NCBI GenBank assembly: GCA_022449455.1
Contig: JAKUPL010000003.1
Location: 62,001 to 126,000 of the forward strand
DNA length: 64,000 nt
Direction of reading: 5' to 3'
Origin: Alcanivorax sp.
Lineage (GTDB): Bacteria > Pseudomonadota > Gammaproteobacteria > Pseudomonadales > Alcanivoracaceae
Part shown: in pieces, positions 40,495 to 49,214 of the stretch
How the letters are laid out: each line of letters starts with the position of its first letter
How positions within the stretch are numbered: position 1 is the first letter of the stretch
Notes under the pieces: generated by a model
The model's database searches: none
The model's input: the letters and a program-made list of their open reading frames with translations, nothing else
Told to the model about the DNA's origin: nothing
Made by a program: the position numbers and the translations under genes

Positions 40495-41106
40495 ATGAGG
40501 GCTCTGTTTTTTCCCCTGACCGTCCTCGCGGCGGCGGCCCTGGCCGGCTGCGCCAGCACCACCCAGGTCACCACCCGCACCGTCACCGACACCCCGCCAC
40601 CGCCGGCCACCACCCTGCTGCTGGCCGCCCAGAGCCCGGAGAGCGACACCCGCGAAACCTGGGAACTGACCTGCCGGCCGATCTTTGCCCGCACCGGCAT
40701 TACCGTGCACCTGGCCCACCAGGAAGTGCCGTTCTGGGACGAGGACGGCCGCCAGGCGCTGAGCGACTGGGCCGGCGAACACGGGGCCGACCGTATCCTG
40801 CTGGTGGACCTGACCCGGCTGCTGATGTCGGCGCCCAATCTGCCCGGCGACCGGGAACTCAACCCGCTCAATCAGGACACCGAAGTGCAGCCCACCTGGC
40901 GCCTGGGCCTGGACGGCCAGCGCATTCCGCGGGCGCCCCTGGAAGACACTGAGGACCGCTTTCCCGCCTATCTGATGGACGGCACCGGCGCCTCCCTGTG
41001 GTACGGCGTGGCCCGCACCCACGAAGCCAACGACCAGGCCGCCATCGCCAAGAGCCAGTGTCGCGCCCTGCGCGATGCCCTGCGCCAGTCCGGCCTGCTG
41101 CCCTGA
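40495..41106 (+). CDS. hypothetical lipoprotein
   Basis: A 203-residue lipoprotein with a clear signal and lipobox (ALAGCAS, Cys18) and a strong AAAGGAGA ribosome binding site. After a Thr/Pro-rich linker the mature domain has two cysteines (LTCRP and SQCRA) that could form a disulfide. I recognise no family. It sits between the ceramidase-family gene and msrA, all on the plus strand. Confidence 0.75.
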   Translation: MRALFFPLTVLAAAALAGCASTTQVTTRTVTDTPPPPATTLLLAAQSPESDTRETWELTCRPIFARTGITVHLAHQEVPFWDEDGRQALSDWAGEHGADRILLVDLTRLLMSAPNLPGDRELNPLNQDTEVQPTWRLGLDGQRIPRAPLEDTEDRFPAYLMDGTGASLWYGVARTHEANDQAAIAKSQCRALRDALRQSGLLP

Positions 41107-41210
41107 CCCCGCCGCCCCGGGGCATTGATACCCGGGGCGGACGCCCCCATCTGCTGAGCATGCAGGGGCCGCGTGCGCCCCGTCCCTGATCCCGCATCCA
41201 TGGAGGTACC

Positions 41211-41831
41211 ATGAAAGCCGTGATTCCCGGAACATCCCTGGCGATCCATCCGGACCGGTTCCCCGACCCGGCGGACACCCTGCCCGCGGACCGGGACGCC
41301 GGCCGCGCGGTTCTCGGTGGCGGCTGCTTCTGGTGCGTGGAGGCGGTGTACGCCGCCCTGGACGGGGTCACCAGCGTGATCTCCGGCTACGCCGGCGGCG
41401 AGGCGGACAGCGCTCATTACGAGGCGGTGTGCGGCGGTCGCACCGGCCACGCGGAAGTGGTGGAAATCACCTACGACCCGGCCCGCATCGGATTTGGCGA
41501 CCTGCTCAAGCTGTTCTTCTCGGTGGCCCACGACCCCACCCAGAAAGACCGCCAGGGCAACGACCGGGGCCCCCAGTACCGCTCCTCCATCTTTCCCGTG
41601 GACGAGGATCAGGAACGGGTGGCCCGCGCCTATATTGCCCAGTTGAACAACGCCGGCGCCTTCACCGCGCCCATCGTCACCACCCTCGAAACCGGCCACC
41701 CGTTCTACCCGGCGGAGGACTACCACCAGGACTTCGCCCGGCGTAACCCCAACCAGCCGTACATTCAGCACGTGGCCCGGCCCAAGCTGGACAAGCTTCA
41801 CGCCGCCTTTCCCGACCTGCTGAAACCCTGA
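41211..41831 (+). CDS. msrA: peptide-methionine (S)-S-oxide reductase
   Basis: A 206-residue repair enzyme reducing Met-S-sulfoxide in proteins. The catalytic cysteine is in [12 protein letters not shown], followed by [17 protein letters not shown] and the RSSIF motif. No signal peptide is visible, so it is cytoplasmic. msrB follows after 28 bp. Confidence 0.97.
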   Translation: MKAVIPGTSLAIHPDRFPDPADTLPADRDAGRAVLGGGCFWCVEAVYAALDGVTSVISGYAGGEADSAHYEAVCGGRTGHAEVVEITYDPARIGFGDLLKLFFSVAHDPTQKDRQGNDRGPQYRSSIFPVDEDQERVARAYIAQLNNAGAFTAPIVTTLETGHPFYPAEDYHQDFARRNPNQPYIQHVARPKLDKLHAAFPDLLKP

Positions 41832-41859
41832 ACGACTCATTGAATCAAGAGGTCCGCCC

Positions 41860-42285
41860 ATGAGTACGTCCGCCAGCGGCCATGACCTGACGCCGCTCAC
41901 CGACGCCGAAAAACAACAGCGCGCCGCCGGCCTCACCGCCGAGGAGCGCCGCATCCTGCTCAACCAGGGCACTGAACCGCCGTTCTGCGGCGGCCTGCTC
42001 GACAACAAGGAAAGCGGCACCTACCTGTGCAAGCTGTGCCACCTGCCGCTGTTCCGCTCCGACGAGAAATTCGAATCCGGCACCGGCTGGCCCAGCTTCT
42101 ATCAGCCGGTGGACCCGGAACACGTCAAGGAACTGCGCGACGACAGCCACGGCATGGTCCGCACCGAGATCCGCTGCGCGCGCTGCGACGGCCACCTGGG
42201 CCACGTGTTCCCCGACGGCCCGCCGCCCACCGGCCTGCGCTACTGCCTGAACTCCGCGTCACTGGTGTTCGAAGCCGGCGACTGA
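41860..42285 (+). CDS. msrB: peptide-methionine (R)-S-oxide reductase
   Basis: A 141-residue SelR-fold enzyme. The zinc ligands appear as CKLC and [12 protein letters not shown], the substrate segment as GTGWPSF, and the catalytic cysteine in RYCLNSASL. It pairs with msrA to repair both methionine sulfoxide epimers. Confidence 0.97.
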   Translation: MSTSASGHDLTPLTDAEKQQRAAGLTAEERRILLNQGTEPPFCGGLLDNKESGTYLCKLCHLPLFRSDEKFESGTGWPSFYQPVDPEHVKELRDDSHGMVRTEIRCARCDGHLGHVFPDGPPPTGLRYCLNSASLVFEAGD

Positions 42286-42305
42286 ACGATGACCACCCGC
42301 CGGGC

Positions 42306-42333
42306 TTGTCTCGGCGGGCGGTCCTGCTAAACT
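42306..42333 (+). promoter_or_regulatory. candidate tRNA-Thr promoter
   Basis: TTGTCT (42306-42311) and TAAACT (42328-42333) are separated by 16 bp, followed by a GC-rich stretch, about 30 nt ahead of the tRNA. Each hexamer matches consensus at four of six positions. Confidence 0.5.
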
Positions 42334-42363
42334 AGCCCGCCTCGCCCGTCCGGGCGGGGGCGT

Positions 42364-42439
<76 letters not shown>

Positions 42440-42463
42440 TTCTTTTCTTTCCAAGCCAGTTCT

Positions 42464-43675
42464 TCAGGCGGCCAGGGATTCCGCCGGGCCGAAGAACTCA
42501 TAGTGGACATCCTCCGACGGTACGCCCCGGCTCGCCAGTAGCTGACACAGATGCCGCAGCATGGGCGTGGGACCGCAGAAGTAATACTCGGCCTTCTCCC
42601 CGCCCACCAGCTCGTCCAGCAGCGCCTCATCAATCAGTCCCTCGCCATCGTGGACGGCTTTCAGGCGATCCTCGGGCAGCGGCTCGCTATAGCGAACGTG
42701 AACACGCAGGCCGGGATGGCGACGCTGCAACGCGTTTACTTCATCGGCAAACGGATGCACGCGGCCATTCAGTGCGCCCTGGATAAGCCATACTGGCCGC
42801 CCCGGTGACGCCGCCAGCGCCTCGTGCAGCATGGAAAGTAGAGGGGTAATGCCCACGCCGCCGGCGATCAGCACCAACGGCCGGGTGCTGGACGCCGCCA
42901 GGGTAAAGTCTCCACAGGGCGGGCTCAGTTCGACCTTGTCGCCCGCCTGGAGCCGCTCGTGCAGATGGTGGGAGCAGATCCCCGCCGGGGTCCCTTCTCC
43001 CCCCTCCCGTTTCACACTGATGCGATAGCAAGCAGCGCCTGGTTCATTGGAAAGGCTGTAGTTGCGCATGATCGTTTCGCCCCCCGGCAGTGCCACGCGC
43101 AGCGTCACATATTGTCCGGCTTTATGGGCCGGCAAGGGCTTGCCATCCCCGGGTTTGAGATACAGCGATACGATGTTGTCGCTGGCCGCTTCCCGATGGC
43201 TGACCACGAAATTCCTGAAACCATTCCAACCGGCGTGTTCACGTTGTTGCCGATAGATCGCCGTCTCCCGCTGGATGAACAGATCGGCGAGCGCGCCGTA
43301 GGCGGCCGCCCAAGCGTCCAGGATCGGATCGGTTTCCGCCAGGCCGAGCACTTCCCTGATCGAGGCGAGAAGATTTTCCCCGACAATCGGATAGTGCTCG
43401 GGCTGGATGCCCAGAGACACGTGTTTTTGCGCAATCAGTTCCACCGCCCCGGTCAGGGCGGACGGGTCATTGATATGTTGTGCGTACGCGCAGATGGCCC
43501 CGGCAAGCGCTCGTTGTTGCTGGCCGGATTGTTGATGCGCCGGATTGAAGAAGCCGCGCACCTCCGGGTTGTGCCGGAACATGCGCTGGTAGAAATAGCG
43601 GGTCAGATCCTCCCCATGGTCCTGCAGAACAGGGATGGTTTGTTGAATCACGCTGAGTTGAGTGGGAGTGAGCAT
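42464..43675 (-). CDS. hmp: flavohemoglobin, nitric oxide dioxygenase
   Basis: A 403-residue three-domain enzyme converting NO and O2 to nitrate. The globin domain (1-140) has the proximal histidine in IAQKHVSLGI. The FAD domain (about 150-260) has RNYSLSN, and the NAD domain has GGVGITPLLSM and FCGPTPMLRHL. It is divergent from an NsrR-type repressor across a gap with tandem dyad operators, so NO induction is likely. Its 3' end converges on tRNA-Thr. Confidence 0.96.
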   Translation of the reverse strand: MLTPTQLSVIQQTIPVLQDHGEDLTRYFYQRMFRHNPEVRGFFNPAHQQSGQQQRALAGAICAYAQHINDPSALTGAVELIAQKHVSLGIQPEHYPIVGENLLASIREVLGLAETDPILDAWAAAYGALADLFIQRETAIYRQQREHAGWNGFRNFVVSHREAASDNIVSLYLKPGDGKPLPAHKAGQYVTLRVALPGGETIMRNYSLSNEPGAACYRISVKREGGEGTPAGICSHHLHERLQAGDKVELSPPCGDFTLAASSTRPLVLIAGGVGITPLLSMLHEALAASPGRPVWLIQGALNGRVHPFADEVNALQRRHPGLRVHVRYSEPLPEDRLKAVHDGEGLIDEALLDELVGGEKAEYYFCGPTPMLRHLCQLLASRGVPSEDVHYEFFGPAESLAA

Positions 43676-43686
43676 AGGAACCTCTC

Positions 43687-43738
43687 TAAATAGGTATTTT
43701 GCATGCCTGTTTAAATAGGAATACTATATGCCTATTTA
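43687..43738. promoter_or_regulatory. tandem dyad operators for the NsrR-type repressor
   Basis: Two 27-bp dyads share two bases: 43687-43713 (arms 9/11 complementary) and 43712-43738 (10/11). Each is TAAATAGG-n-AT, five spacer bases, then ATGCCT-n-TTTA. A plausible -10 TACTAT (43722-43727) with TTGCAT 17 bp upstream for the regulator lies inside, and the hmp start is only 11 bp from the first dyad. Binding should block both genes. Confidence 0.75.
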
Positions 43739-43757
43739 TAGGCAGGTCAAGAGACCC

Positions 43758-44183
43758 ATGCAGCTAACGACACACACCGACTATGCGCTGAGATTATTGA
43801 TCTATCTCGCTCTGCCAGAGGACCCCGCGCCCGCCACGGTTCAAACGGTCGCGCTGGCGTATGGCATCTCGGCCAATCATGTCGCCAAGGTGGCGCAGAC
43901 ACTGGTGCAGACCGGGCACATCAAAAGCGTCCGTGGGCGTGGCGGTGGTCTGACGCTGGCCAGGCCGCCACGGGAAATCGGTGTGGGAGAGGTGGTTCGC
44001 GAGACAGAGAATCTCAGGCTTCTGGAGTGCTTCGGCCCCGCTTCCCGCTGTCCGATCGACCCCGCCTGCAAACTCAAGAAGGCGCTCGGACAGGCTCAAG
44101 AAGCGTTTCTGTCTGAATTGGATCGCTACACGTTGGCGGATCTGGTGGACAACGGCAACGAACTGACGCGGCTACTGCGCTAA
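43758..44183 (+). CDS. nsrR: Rrf2-family NO-sensing repressor (NsrR)
   Basis: A 141-residue Rrf2 winged-helix regulator (MQLTTHTDYALRLLIYLA at the N-terminus). Three cysteines in ECFGPASRCPIDPAC match the NsrR iron-sulfur ligands that react with NO. ATG 43758 fits family alignment; the longer start at 43728 lies inside the operator. It is divergent from hmp and presumably autoregulated. Confidence 0.92.
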   Translation: MQLTTHTDYALRLLIYLALPEDPAPATVQTVALAYGISANHVAKVAQTLVQTGHIKSVRGRGGGLTLARPPREIGVGEVVRETENLRLLECFGPASRCPIDPACKLKKALGQAQEAFLSELDRYTLADLVDNGNELTRLLR

Positions 44184-44191
44184 GCGCGGGC

Positions 44192-46021
44192 TCAACGCGC
44201 TCTCATCAGCACGCTCGGGTTCCGGTCCCCTTCTTCGAGACGACGTCGATGCGCTTTCAGTATGTCGCTCCGCGTCAGCATACCAATCGGATGACCGGGT
44301 TGATCCGGGAGCACCACCACCAGGCGACCCACGTTGTGGCGCACCATATGGTCCGCGGCCTCTCGCAGGGTGTGCCCGGGCGTGACCACCAACGGGGAGC
44401 GCCGGATCAATCCACCCACTGGCGCGTCGTCAGAGGTATCCAGCGCCATCAGATCACGACGGGTCAGTACGCCCTGCAAATGGCCTTCTTCATCGACCAC
44501 GGGGAAGCCCTGATGATGGCTTTGCGCGCTACCGTCCAGCAGCCAGGCCCGAACACCCTCCAGCCTTTCATCCCGGGACAGGCTTACCGGCGACCGGCTG
44601 TACACCTGTTCCACGGTAATCTGCGCCAGGGGATCGGAGTCGTATTCCGCCGGAACCATCACTCCACGCCGCGTGATCTTCTCGGTCATGATGGTGGTGC
44701 GCATGCACAGGGTCGACAGCAGGTAGGCGGTGGCGCAGCCGGCCAGCAACGGCAGTAAAGCGTTGGGCTGATGGGTAACCTCGATGGCGAACACCACGGA
44801 TGTCAGAAAAGCCCGCGAGGCGCCGGCGAACATGGCCGCCATGCCCACCAGCGCCGCCAGACCCGGGTCGATGCCCCAGCTCGGTAGCGCCTGGGATACC
44901 AGCAACCCCAGGCATCCACCCAAAGCGCCGCCAATGATGAACAGTGGCGCGAGGGTCCCACCGGAAGTGCCGCTTCCCAGCGCGATTGACCAGGCGAGGA
45001 ATTTCATCAGACACAAAAACACCAGCGTGCCGATCGCCAACTTGACGTTGAGAATCGACTGGATAAGCTCGTAGCCGACCCCCAACACACGCGGTTCCAC
45101 GTAGCCCGCCAGCCCCACCGCCAGGCCGCCCAACGCCGGCCACCACATCCAATGCACGGGCAGCCGCTCGAAGCCGTCCTCAATCCAATACAATGCTCGC
45201 GTTACGCCCACGCTCAGCACGCCCATCAATACGCCCAACACTGCATACAACGCCACCGCGGCGGGCAGGGCCGGCTCAATGGCGGCCATCGGGAACACCT
45301 CCCCGGTACCGAGCACAACGTAGCGAACACCGGTGGCCGTGGCGGCGGCCAGCGCCACCGGCACCATTGAGCGCCCGCGAAACTCGAACAGCAACAGTTC
45401 CACCGCCAGCAACACCGCCGACACCGGTGCGGAGAACACGGCAGCCATACCGGCTGCCGCGCCGGCCGCCAACAAGATTTTTCGCTCCAACGCGCTGATG
45501 TGGAGCAGCTGGCCCACCAGCGACCCCAAGGCGCCACCGGTGGCGATGATCGGACCTTCCGCGCCGAACGGTCCACCGCTGCCAATCGAAATCGCCGACG
45601 AAAGAGGTTTCCAGAAGGTAATACGGGCGGGGATCCGGCTTTCGTTGGTGAGTACCTGCTCCATGGCCTCGGGGATACCGTGTCCGCGAATCGCTTTCGC
45701 GCCCCACCGGGCCATCAAACCGATAACCAGCCCGCCCGCCACCGGCACCACGATTACCCAGGCCCCCAGGGTATGATCCAATGGCGTGATCGGCGAAAAA
45801 GACAGCCGTCCAAAGAAGAACAAATGCGTGAAGAAATCGATCAACATCAGCAGTAGCTTGGCCACCGGACCGGCCAGCAGCCCCAATCCGATCGCCAGCG
45901 CACAAATCCAAAGCAGTCGCCCGCGGCTTGCACCGGTCACCGAGGGCGGGCCACCCGGCGGAACATCGTCCGCCAGGGCCGGCGAAACGGGGATCGGGCT
46001 CGACGGGTTGATGTGGGGCAT
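44192..46021 (-). CDS. ClC-family chloride channel/antiporter with CBS domains
   Basis: A 609-residue integral membrane protein. The ClC selectivity motifs GSGGPFGAEGPI (with the gating glutamate) and GSGTSGGTLAP are present. Two C-terminal CBS domains (about 480-590, with GVLTRRDLMAL and GMLTRSDILKA) suggest nucleotide control. ATG 46021 follows GGAG at six bases; ATG 46027 abuts it. It lies 59 bp downstream of gdx without a visible terminator, so it probably shares its riboswitch-controlled transcript. Confidence 0.92.
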   Translation of the reverse strand: MPHINPSSPIPVSPALADDVPPGGPPSVTGASRGRLLWICALAIGLGLLAGPVAKLLLMLIDFFTHLFFFGRLSFSPITPLDHTLGAWVIVVPVAGGLVIGLMARWGAKAIRGHGIPEAMEQVLTNESRIPARITFWKPLSSAISIGSGGPFGAEGPIIATGGALGSLVGQLLHISALERKILLAAGAAAGMAAVFSAPVSAVLLAVELLLFEFRGRSMVPVALAAATATGVRYVVLGTGEVFPMAAIEPALPAAVALYAVLGVLMGVLSVGVTRALYWIEDGFERLPVHWMWWPALGGLAVGLAGYVEPRVLGVGYELIQSILNVKLAIGTLVFLCLMKFLAWSIALGSGTSGGTLAPLFIIGGALGGCLGLLVSQALPSWGIDPGLAALVGMAAMFAGASRAFLTSVVFAIEVTHQPNALLPLLAGCATAYLLSTLCMRTTIMTEKITRRGVMVPAEYDSDPLAQITVEQVYSRSPVSLSRDERLEGVRAWLLDGSAQSHHQGFPVVDEEGHLQGVLTRRDLMALDTSDDAPVGGLIRRSPLVVTPGHTLREAADHMVRHNVGRLVVVLPDQPGHPIGMLTRSDILKAHRRRLEEGDRNPSVLMRAR

Positions 46022-46080
46022 CGACATCTCCTTGATACGTGAGAGAACGGAGGCAACCGTCGACCTGGCACTGTGCGTCG

Positions 46081-46401
46081 TTAAGAGGGGGAGAGAAACT
46101 TCAGGCCAGCCAAGCCGACAAAAATAAGCAGTAAGCACAGCAAGCGGCCGGCACTGGCGGAATCGCCAAACAGCACGATACCCAGCACCACCGTTCCGAT
46201 CGCGCCGATGCCCGTCCAGACCGCATAGGCCGTGCCGACCGGTAATTCCTTCATGGCCACACCCAGCAATCCCATACTGATGGCCATCGCCAGAACCGTG
46301 CCGACGGTCGGTAAAGGACGGGTGAACCCCTCGGTGTACTTGAGCCCGATGGCCCAGGCGACTTCGAATAAACCAGCGATGAAAAGCACCAACCAGGACA
46401 T
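46081..46401 (-). CDS. gdx: SMR-family guanidinium exporter (Gdx/SugE)
   Basis: A 106-residue four-helix small multidrug resistance protein beginning [20 protein letters not shown], nearly the E. coli SugE/Gdx signature with the essential glutamate E13. Family members export guanidinium in exchange for protons as antiparallel dimers. The guanidine-II riboswitch just upstream supports this substrate over quaternary ammonium compounds. The start at 46401 has AAGG seven bases upstream. Confidence 0.93.
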   Translation of the reverse strand: MSWLVLFIAGLFEVAWAIGLKYTEGFTRPLPTVGTVLAMAISMGLLGVAMKELPVGTAYAVWTGIGAIGTVVLGIVLFGDSASAGRLLCLLLIFVGLAGLKFLSPS

Positions 46402-46420
46402 GATGAAACCTTGAGAGCCA

Positions 46421-46464
46421 GGGGCCGTCCCCAGTGAGTCGGTCGATGGCGAGGCCGTCCCCGC
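46421..46464 (-). ncRNA. guanidine-II (mini-ykkC) riboswitch
   Basis: The minus strand has two small hairpins each closing an ACGG (ACGR) loop: GCGGGG-ACGG-CCTCGC (46449-46464, 6-bp stem with one G-U) and GGGG-ACGG-CCCC (46421-46432), joined by a 16-nt linker. This is the mini-ykkC architecture, whose two ACGR loops bind guanidinium. It lies 19 nt ahead of gdx, with the second hairpin near the ribosome binding site, so it probably controls translation. Confidence 0.9.
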
Positions 46465-46471
46465 GCGCACC

Positions 46472-46477
46472 ATTATA
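46472..46477 (-). promoter_or_regulatory. -10 element of the gdx promoter
   Basis: A perfect TATAAT on the minus strand lies 7 bp before the riboswitch, so transcription should start at or just ahead of its first hairpin. No good -35 was found at 16-18 bp spacing. Confidence 0.6.
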
Positions 46478-46509
46478 GGTCGCCGATTGCCAATATCCAG
46501 CCGCTTGCC

Positions 46510-47355
46510 CTATTTCGGAGCCGCGCCTTCGCTGGACACCAGGGCCCGCAAAGCCTCGATGACCTGAGTCATGACTGCGGATTGCTGATGCCTGCCGTAT
46601 ATCAGATAGACCGGGTAGCTGAATTCCGGCGCCGCCTCCTCCCGCCGCAGCTCACCGCTTTCCAGGTAGGGCTGCACCACCCGGGTGCGAAAATAGCCGC
46701 TCCCTCCATACCGCAGGATATAGCGCAGCGCCAGCGGGCCCAGGTCGATCGTGACGCCCGCCCGCGCCCGTTCTGGCCAGGCACTGTCATGCTGGCGTCG
46801 GAAATCCGCGCCCCAATCCACATACACATAGGGGGAGGCGGTGTGCGCGTCGCGCACCAGAATCAACTTCTCTTCCATCAGTTGCTCGACCTGCATACCC
46901 GGCCAGTAGTCCGGTTGATGCACAAGCGCCGCATCCAGCACCCCCTGCTCCAGCTTCTCATTCAGGGTGGCGCGCTCCCCCACTTCGGCGCGGACGGCGG
47001 CGTCGGGACAATCCTCACGCAGCGCCATCAGCCAATCCAGCAGCCACGGATTCCAAAGACTGATCTCCGCCCCAAGGGTCACGGTGCGCCCCGCTCCCTC
47101 CGGCAAGGGAAGAGATCGCCGGGCGGCGTCCCAAGTGCGCACTAGTTGACTGGCATGACCAGCGAACTGTTCGCCATTCGTGGTCAGGCGGGCACCGCTA
47201 CGATTGCGCACGAACAGGCGACAACCGAGCTGGCCTTCCAGGTTGTGGATGCGCGCGGTGACGGTGGTCTGGGTGACATGAAGGCGCTCCGCGGCCGCCA
47301 TGAAGCTGCCAGAGCGAACGATCTCGAGAAAAGTACGAGCCAGTTCAATATCCAT
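46510..47355 (-). CDS. LysR-family transcriptional regulator
   Basis: A 281-residue LysR regulator with an N-terminal winged helix (FMAAAERLHVTQTTVTARIH, about 18-37) and a periplasmic-binding-like effector domain. It is divergent from cysJ with 105 bp between, so it likely controls the sulfite reductase operon. The helix-turn-helix is intact. It is shorter than CysB and lacks obvious similarity to it outside the HTH, so a different co-inducer is possible. Confidence 0.9.
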   Translation of the reverse strand: MDIELARTFLEIVRSGSFMAAAERLHVTQTTVTARIHNLEGQLGCRLFVRNRSGARLTTNGEQFAGHASQLVRTWDAARRSLPLPEGAGRTVTLGAEISLWNPWLLDWLMALREDCPDAAVRAEVGERATLNEKLEQGVLDAALVHQPDYWPGMQVEQLMEEKLILVRDAHTASPYVYVDWGADFRRQHDSAWPERARAGVTIDLGPLALRYILRYGGSGYFRTRVVQPYLESGELRREEAAPEFSYPVYLIYGRHQQSAVMTQVIEALRALVSSEGAAPK

Positions 47356-47460
47356 TTTTCATATCAATATCATTAATGTTAAAGCGCATTGTATTTCATT
47401 ATTCGTCTCGGGTTCAGCTCGGCATACTTCGGCTCACGCACCTATCGGATGGAGCCCGCG
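47356..47460. promoter_or_regulatory. divergent LysR/cysJ control region
   Basis: This 105-bp AT-rich gap holds an AATG-n8-CATT dyad (47375-47390), compatible with a LysR T-n11-A site, next to ATATCAATATCATTAATG. No clear promoter pair could be assigned. Confidence 0.35.
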
Positions 47461-49206
47461 ATGACCGCCCAGGCGTCGGCGCACCCTTTCTCGGAAACAC
47501 AATGGCGGCGTATTCACGCCCTGCTGGAGGACCTGGACGAACGCCAGCTCCTGTGGCTGAGCGGTTATCTTTCGGGCCGGAGCAATGCGCCCGGACCGTC
47601 CGCTAAAACGACCGGCTCAGGGCCCGCGGTGCTGATCGCCTACGGCACCGAGACGGACAACAGTCGCCACCTCGCTGAACGTCTCAAGGCGCAGTGCGCG
47701 GAGCACGGCATTACCGCGGACGTCCAGGACCTGGCGTCGGTGCGGCCTCGCCAGCTCACCAAACGCAAACACCTGGTAGTGATCGTCGCAACCCATGGGG
47801 ATGGCGAACCGCCGGAACCGGCGCACCCATTCTTTGAAGAGCTGGCGGAAGACGCCACCGCCCCCAAACTGGCCGGATTGCGATTTGCCGTCCTGGCCTT
47901 GGGCGACAGCACCTACGAGCACTTTTGTACCGCCGGCCGTACGCTGGATGCGCGGCTGGAAGCCTTGGGCGGCCAGCGCCTGATTGAGCGTCAGGAATGC
48001 GATGTGGATTTCGAAACGCCGGCCCGGGAATGGCTGGCCAAGGTGATGGAGGCTCTCCCCAGGGAGACATCCCTCCCCGTTGCGAACACGCCATCGCTGG
48101 CGGCGTCGGACGCCCGGGCCTTCGACAAACAGCATCCACTGGAAACCGAAGTGCTGGTCAACCAGTGCCTCAGCGCACCGGGCCGCGCCAACCCCATTCA
48201 TCACCTGGAACTGGCACTGGATATCTCGGATTTCCCCGCGGCCCCCGGCGATGCGGTGGGGGTTCTGGCCGACAACCCTCCGCAGCAGGTGGCCGCGGTG
48301 CTCGACGCCAGCGGCTTGTCCGGCGAGCAGCCGGTGGTGGTGGACGGCCGTGCCCAGCCGCTGGTGCAAGCCCTCCGCCAGCACCGGGATCTGACGCTCC
48401 CCGGTGGGAGACTTCTGGCCTATTGGGCCGAACTGACCGGCGAGGCCAAGCTGAAAAGCGTTGTCGATAACGGCACGCGGAGCCAGCGCGCCTTTCTCAG
48501 ACGTCATCAGGTGCTGGACCTGATGCAGCGTCATCCGGCGCGCCCCGATGCTGACATGCTGGTGGACGTGCTGCGCCCCCTGCAGCCCCGCCTTTATGAC
48601 CTGGCCAACAGCCTCGACGTTGAGAAAGATACGCTGCATCTCACTGTCAAGCGCTTCCAGTACGAGTTCGAAGGCCGTGTGGAAACCGGCATCGCCTCCC
48701 GTTATCTGCTGGACCTGCAACCGGGCGACCGGGTGCGCCTCTATCCCCACCGCAACGCGCGCTTCCACCTTCCGGACGATCCCCGGGCACCGCTCATCCT
48801 GGTTGCCGAAGGCACCGGCATCGCGCCGTACCGGGCTTTCATCCAGCACCTGGCCCACACCGGCCGGCACACACCCTGCTGGCTGGTGTTCGCTGAGCAA
48901 CGGTTCGAGGAAGACTTTCTTTATCAACTGGCGTTCCAGGAAGCCCGTCGTCGAGGCGTTCTTGAGCGGGTGGATACGGTGTTCCAGGTGGATCAGCCGA
49001 ACCGGGCCCTGGCCGACCCGATCCTTGACCACGCCGCGCCCTTCATCGACTGGCTGAAGCGCGGCGCGCATCTCTATTTCTGCGGTGACAAGGACCGGCT
49101 CGGCGACACCGAAGCGCGACTGCGCGAGGCTGTGGACGAACGCCTCGGAGCCGGCCACTGGAAGCAACTGTCGAAGGCCAAACGCCTTCACCGAAATCTC
49201 TACTAG
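47461..49206 (+). CDS. cysJ: sulfite reductase flavoprotein alpha subunit
   Basis: A 581-residue diflavin reductase. It has a flavodoxin domain (about 60-200, YGTETDNSRHLAERL), a CysJ-type FAD domain with connecting insert (about 225-430, RLYDLANS in place of the usual RLYS-IAS) and an NADPH domain (EGTGIAPYRAFIQ, YFCGDKDRLG, ending HRNLY). It passes NADPH electrons to CysI. ATG 47461 has GGAG upstream. First gene of an operon with cysI and three DsrE-like genes. Confidence 0.94.
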   Translation: MTAQASAHPFSETQWRRIHALLEDLDERQLLWLSGYLSGRSNAPGPSAKTTGSGPAVLIAYGTETDNSRHLAERLKAQCAEHGITADVQDLASVRPRQLTKRKHLVVIVATHGDGEPPEPAHPFFEELAEDATAPKLAGLRFAVLALGDSTYEHFCTAGRTLDARLEALGGQRLIERQECDVDFETPAREWLAKVMEALPRETSLPVANTPSLAASDARAFDKQHPLETEVLVNQCLSAPGRANPIHHLELALDISDFPAAPGDAVGVLADNPPQQVAAVLDASGLSGEQPVVVDGRAQPLVQALRQHRDLTLPGGRLLAYWAELTGEAKLKSVVDNGTRSQRAFLRRHQVLDLMQRHPARPDADMLVDVLRPLQPRLYDLANSLDVEKDTLHLTVKRFQYEFEGRVETGIASRYLLDLQPGDRVRLYPHRNARFHLPDDPRAPLILVAEGTGIAPYRAFIQHLAHTGRHTPCWLVFAEQRFEEDFLYQLAFQEARRRGVLERVDTVFQVDQPNRALADPILDHAAPFIDWLKRGAHLYFCGDKDRLGDTEARLREAVDERLGAGHWKQLSKAKRLHRNLY

Positions 49207-49214
49207 GAGGCGGC

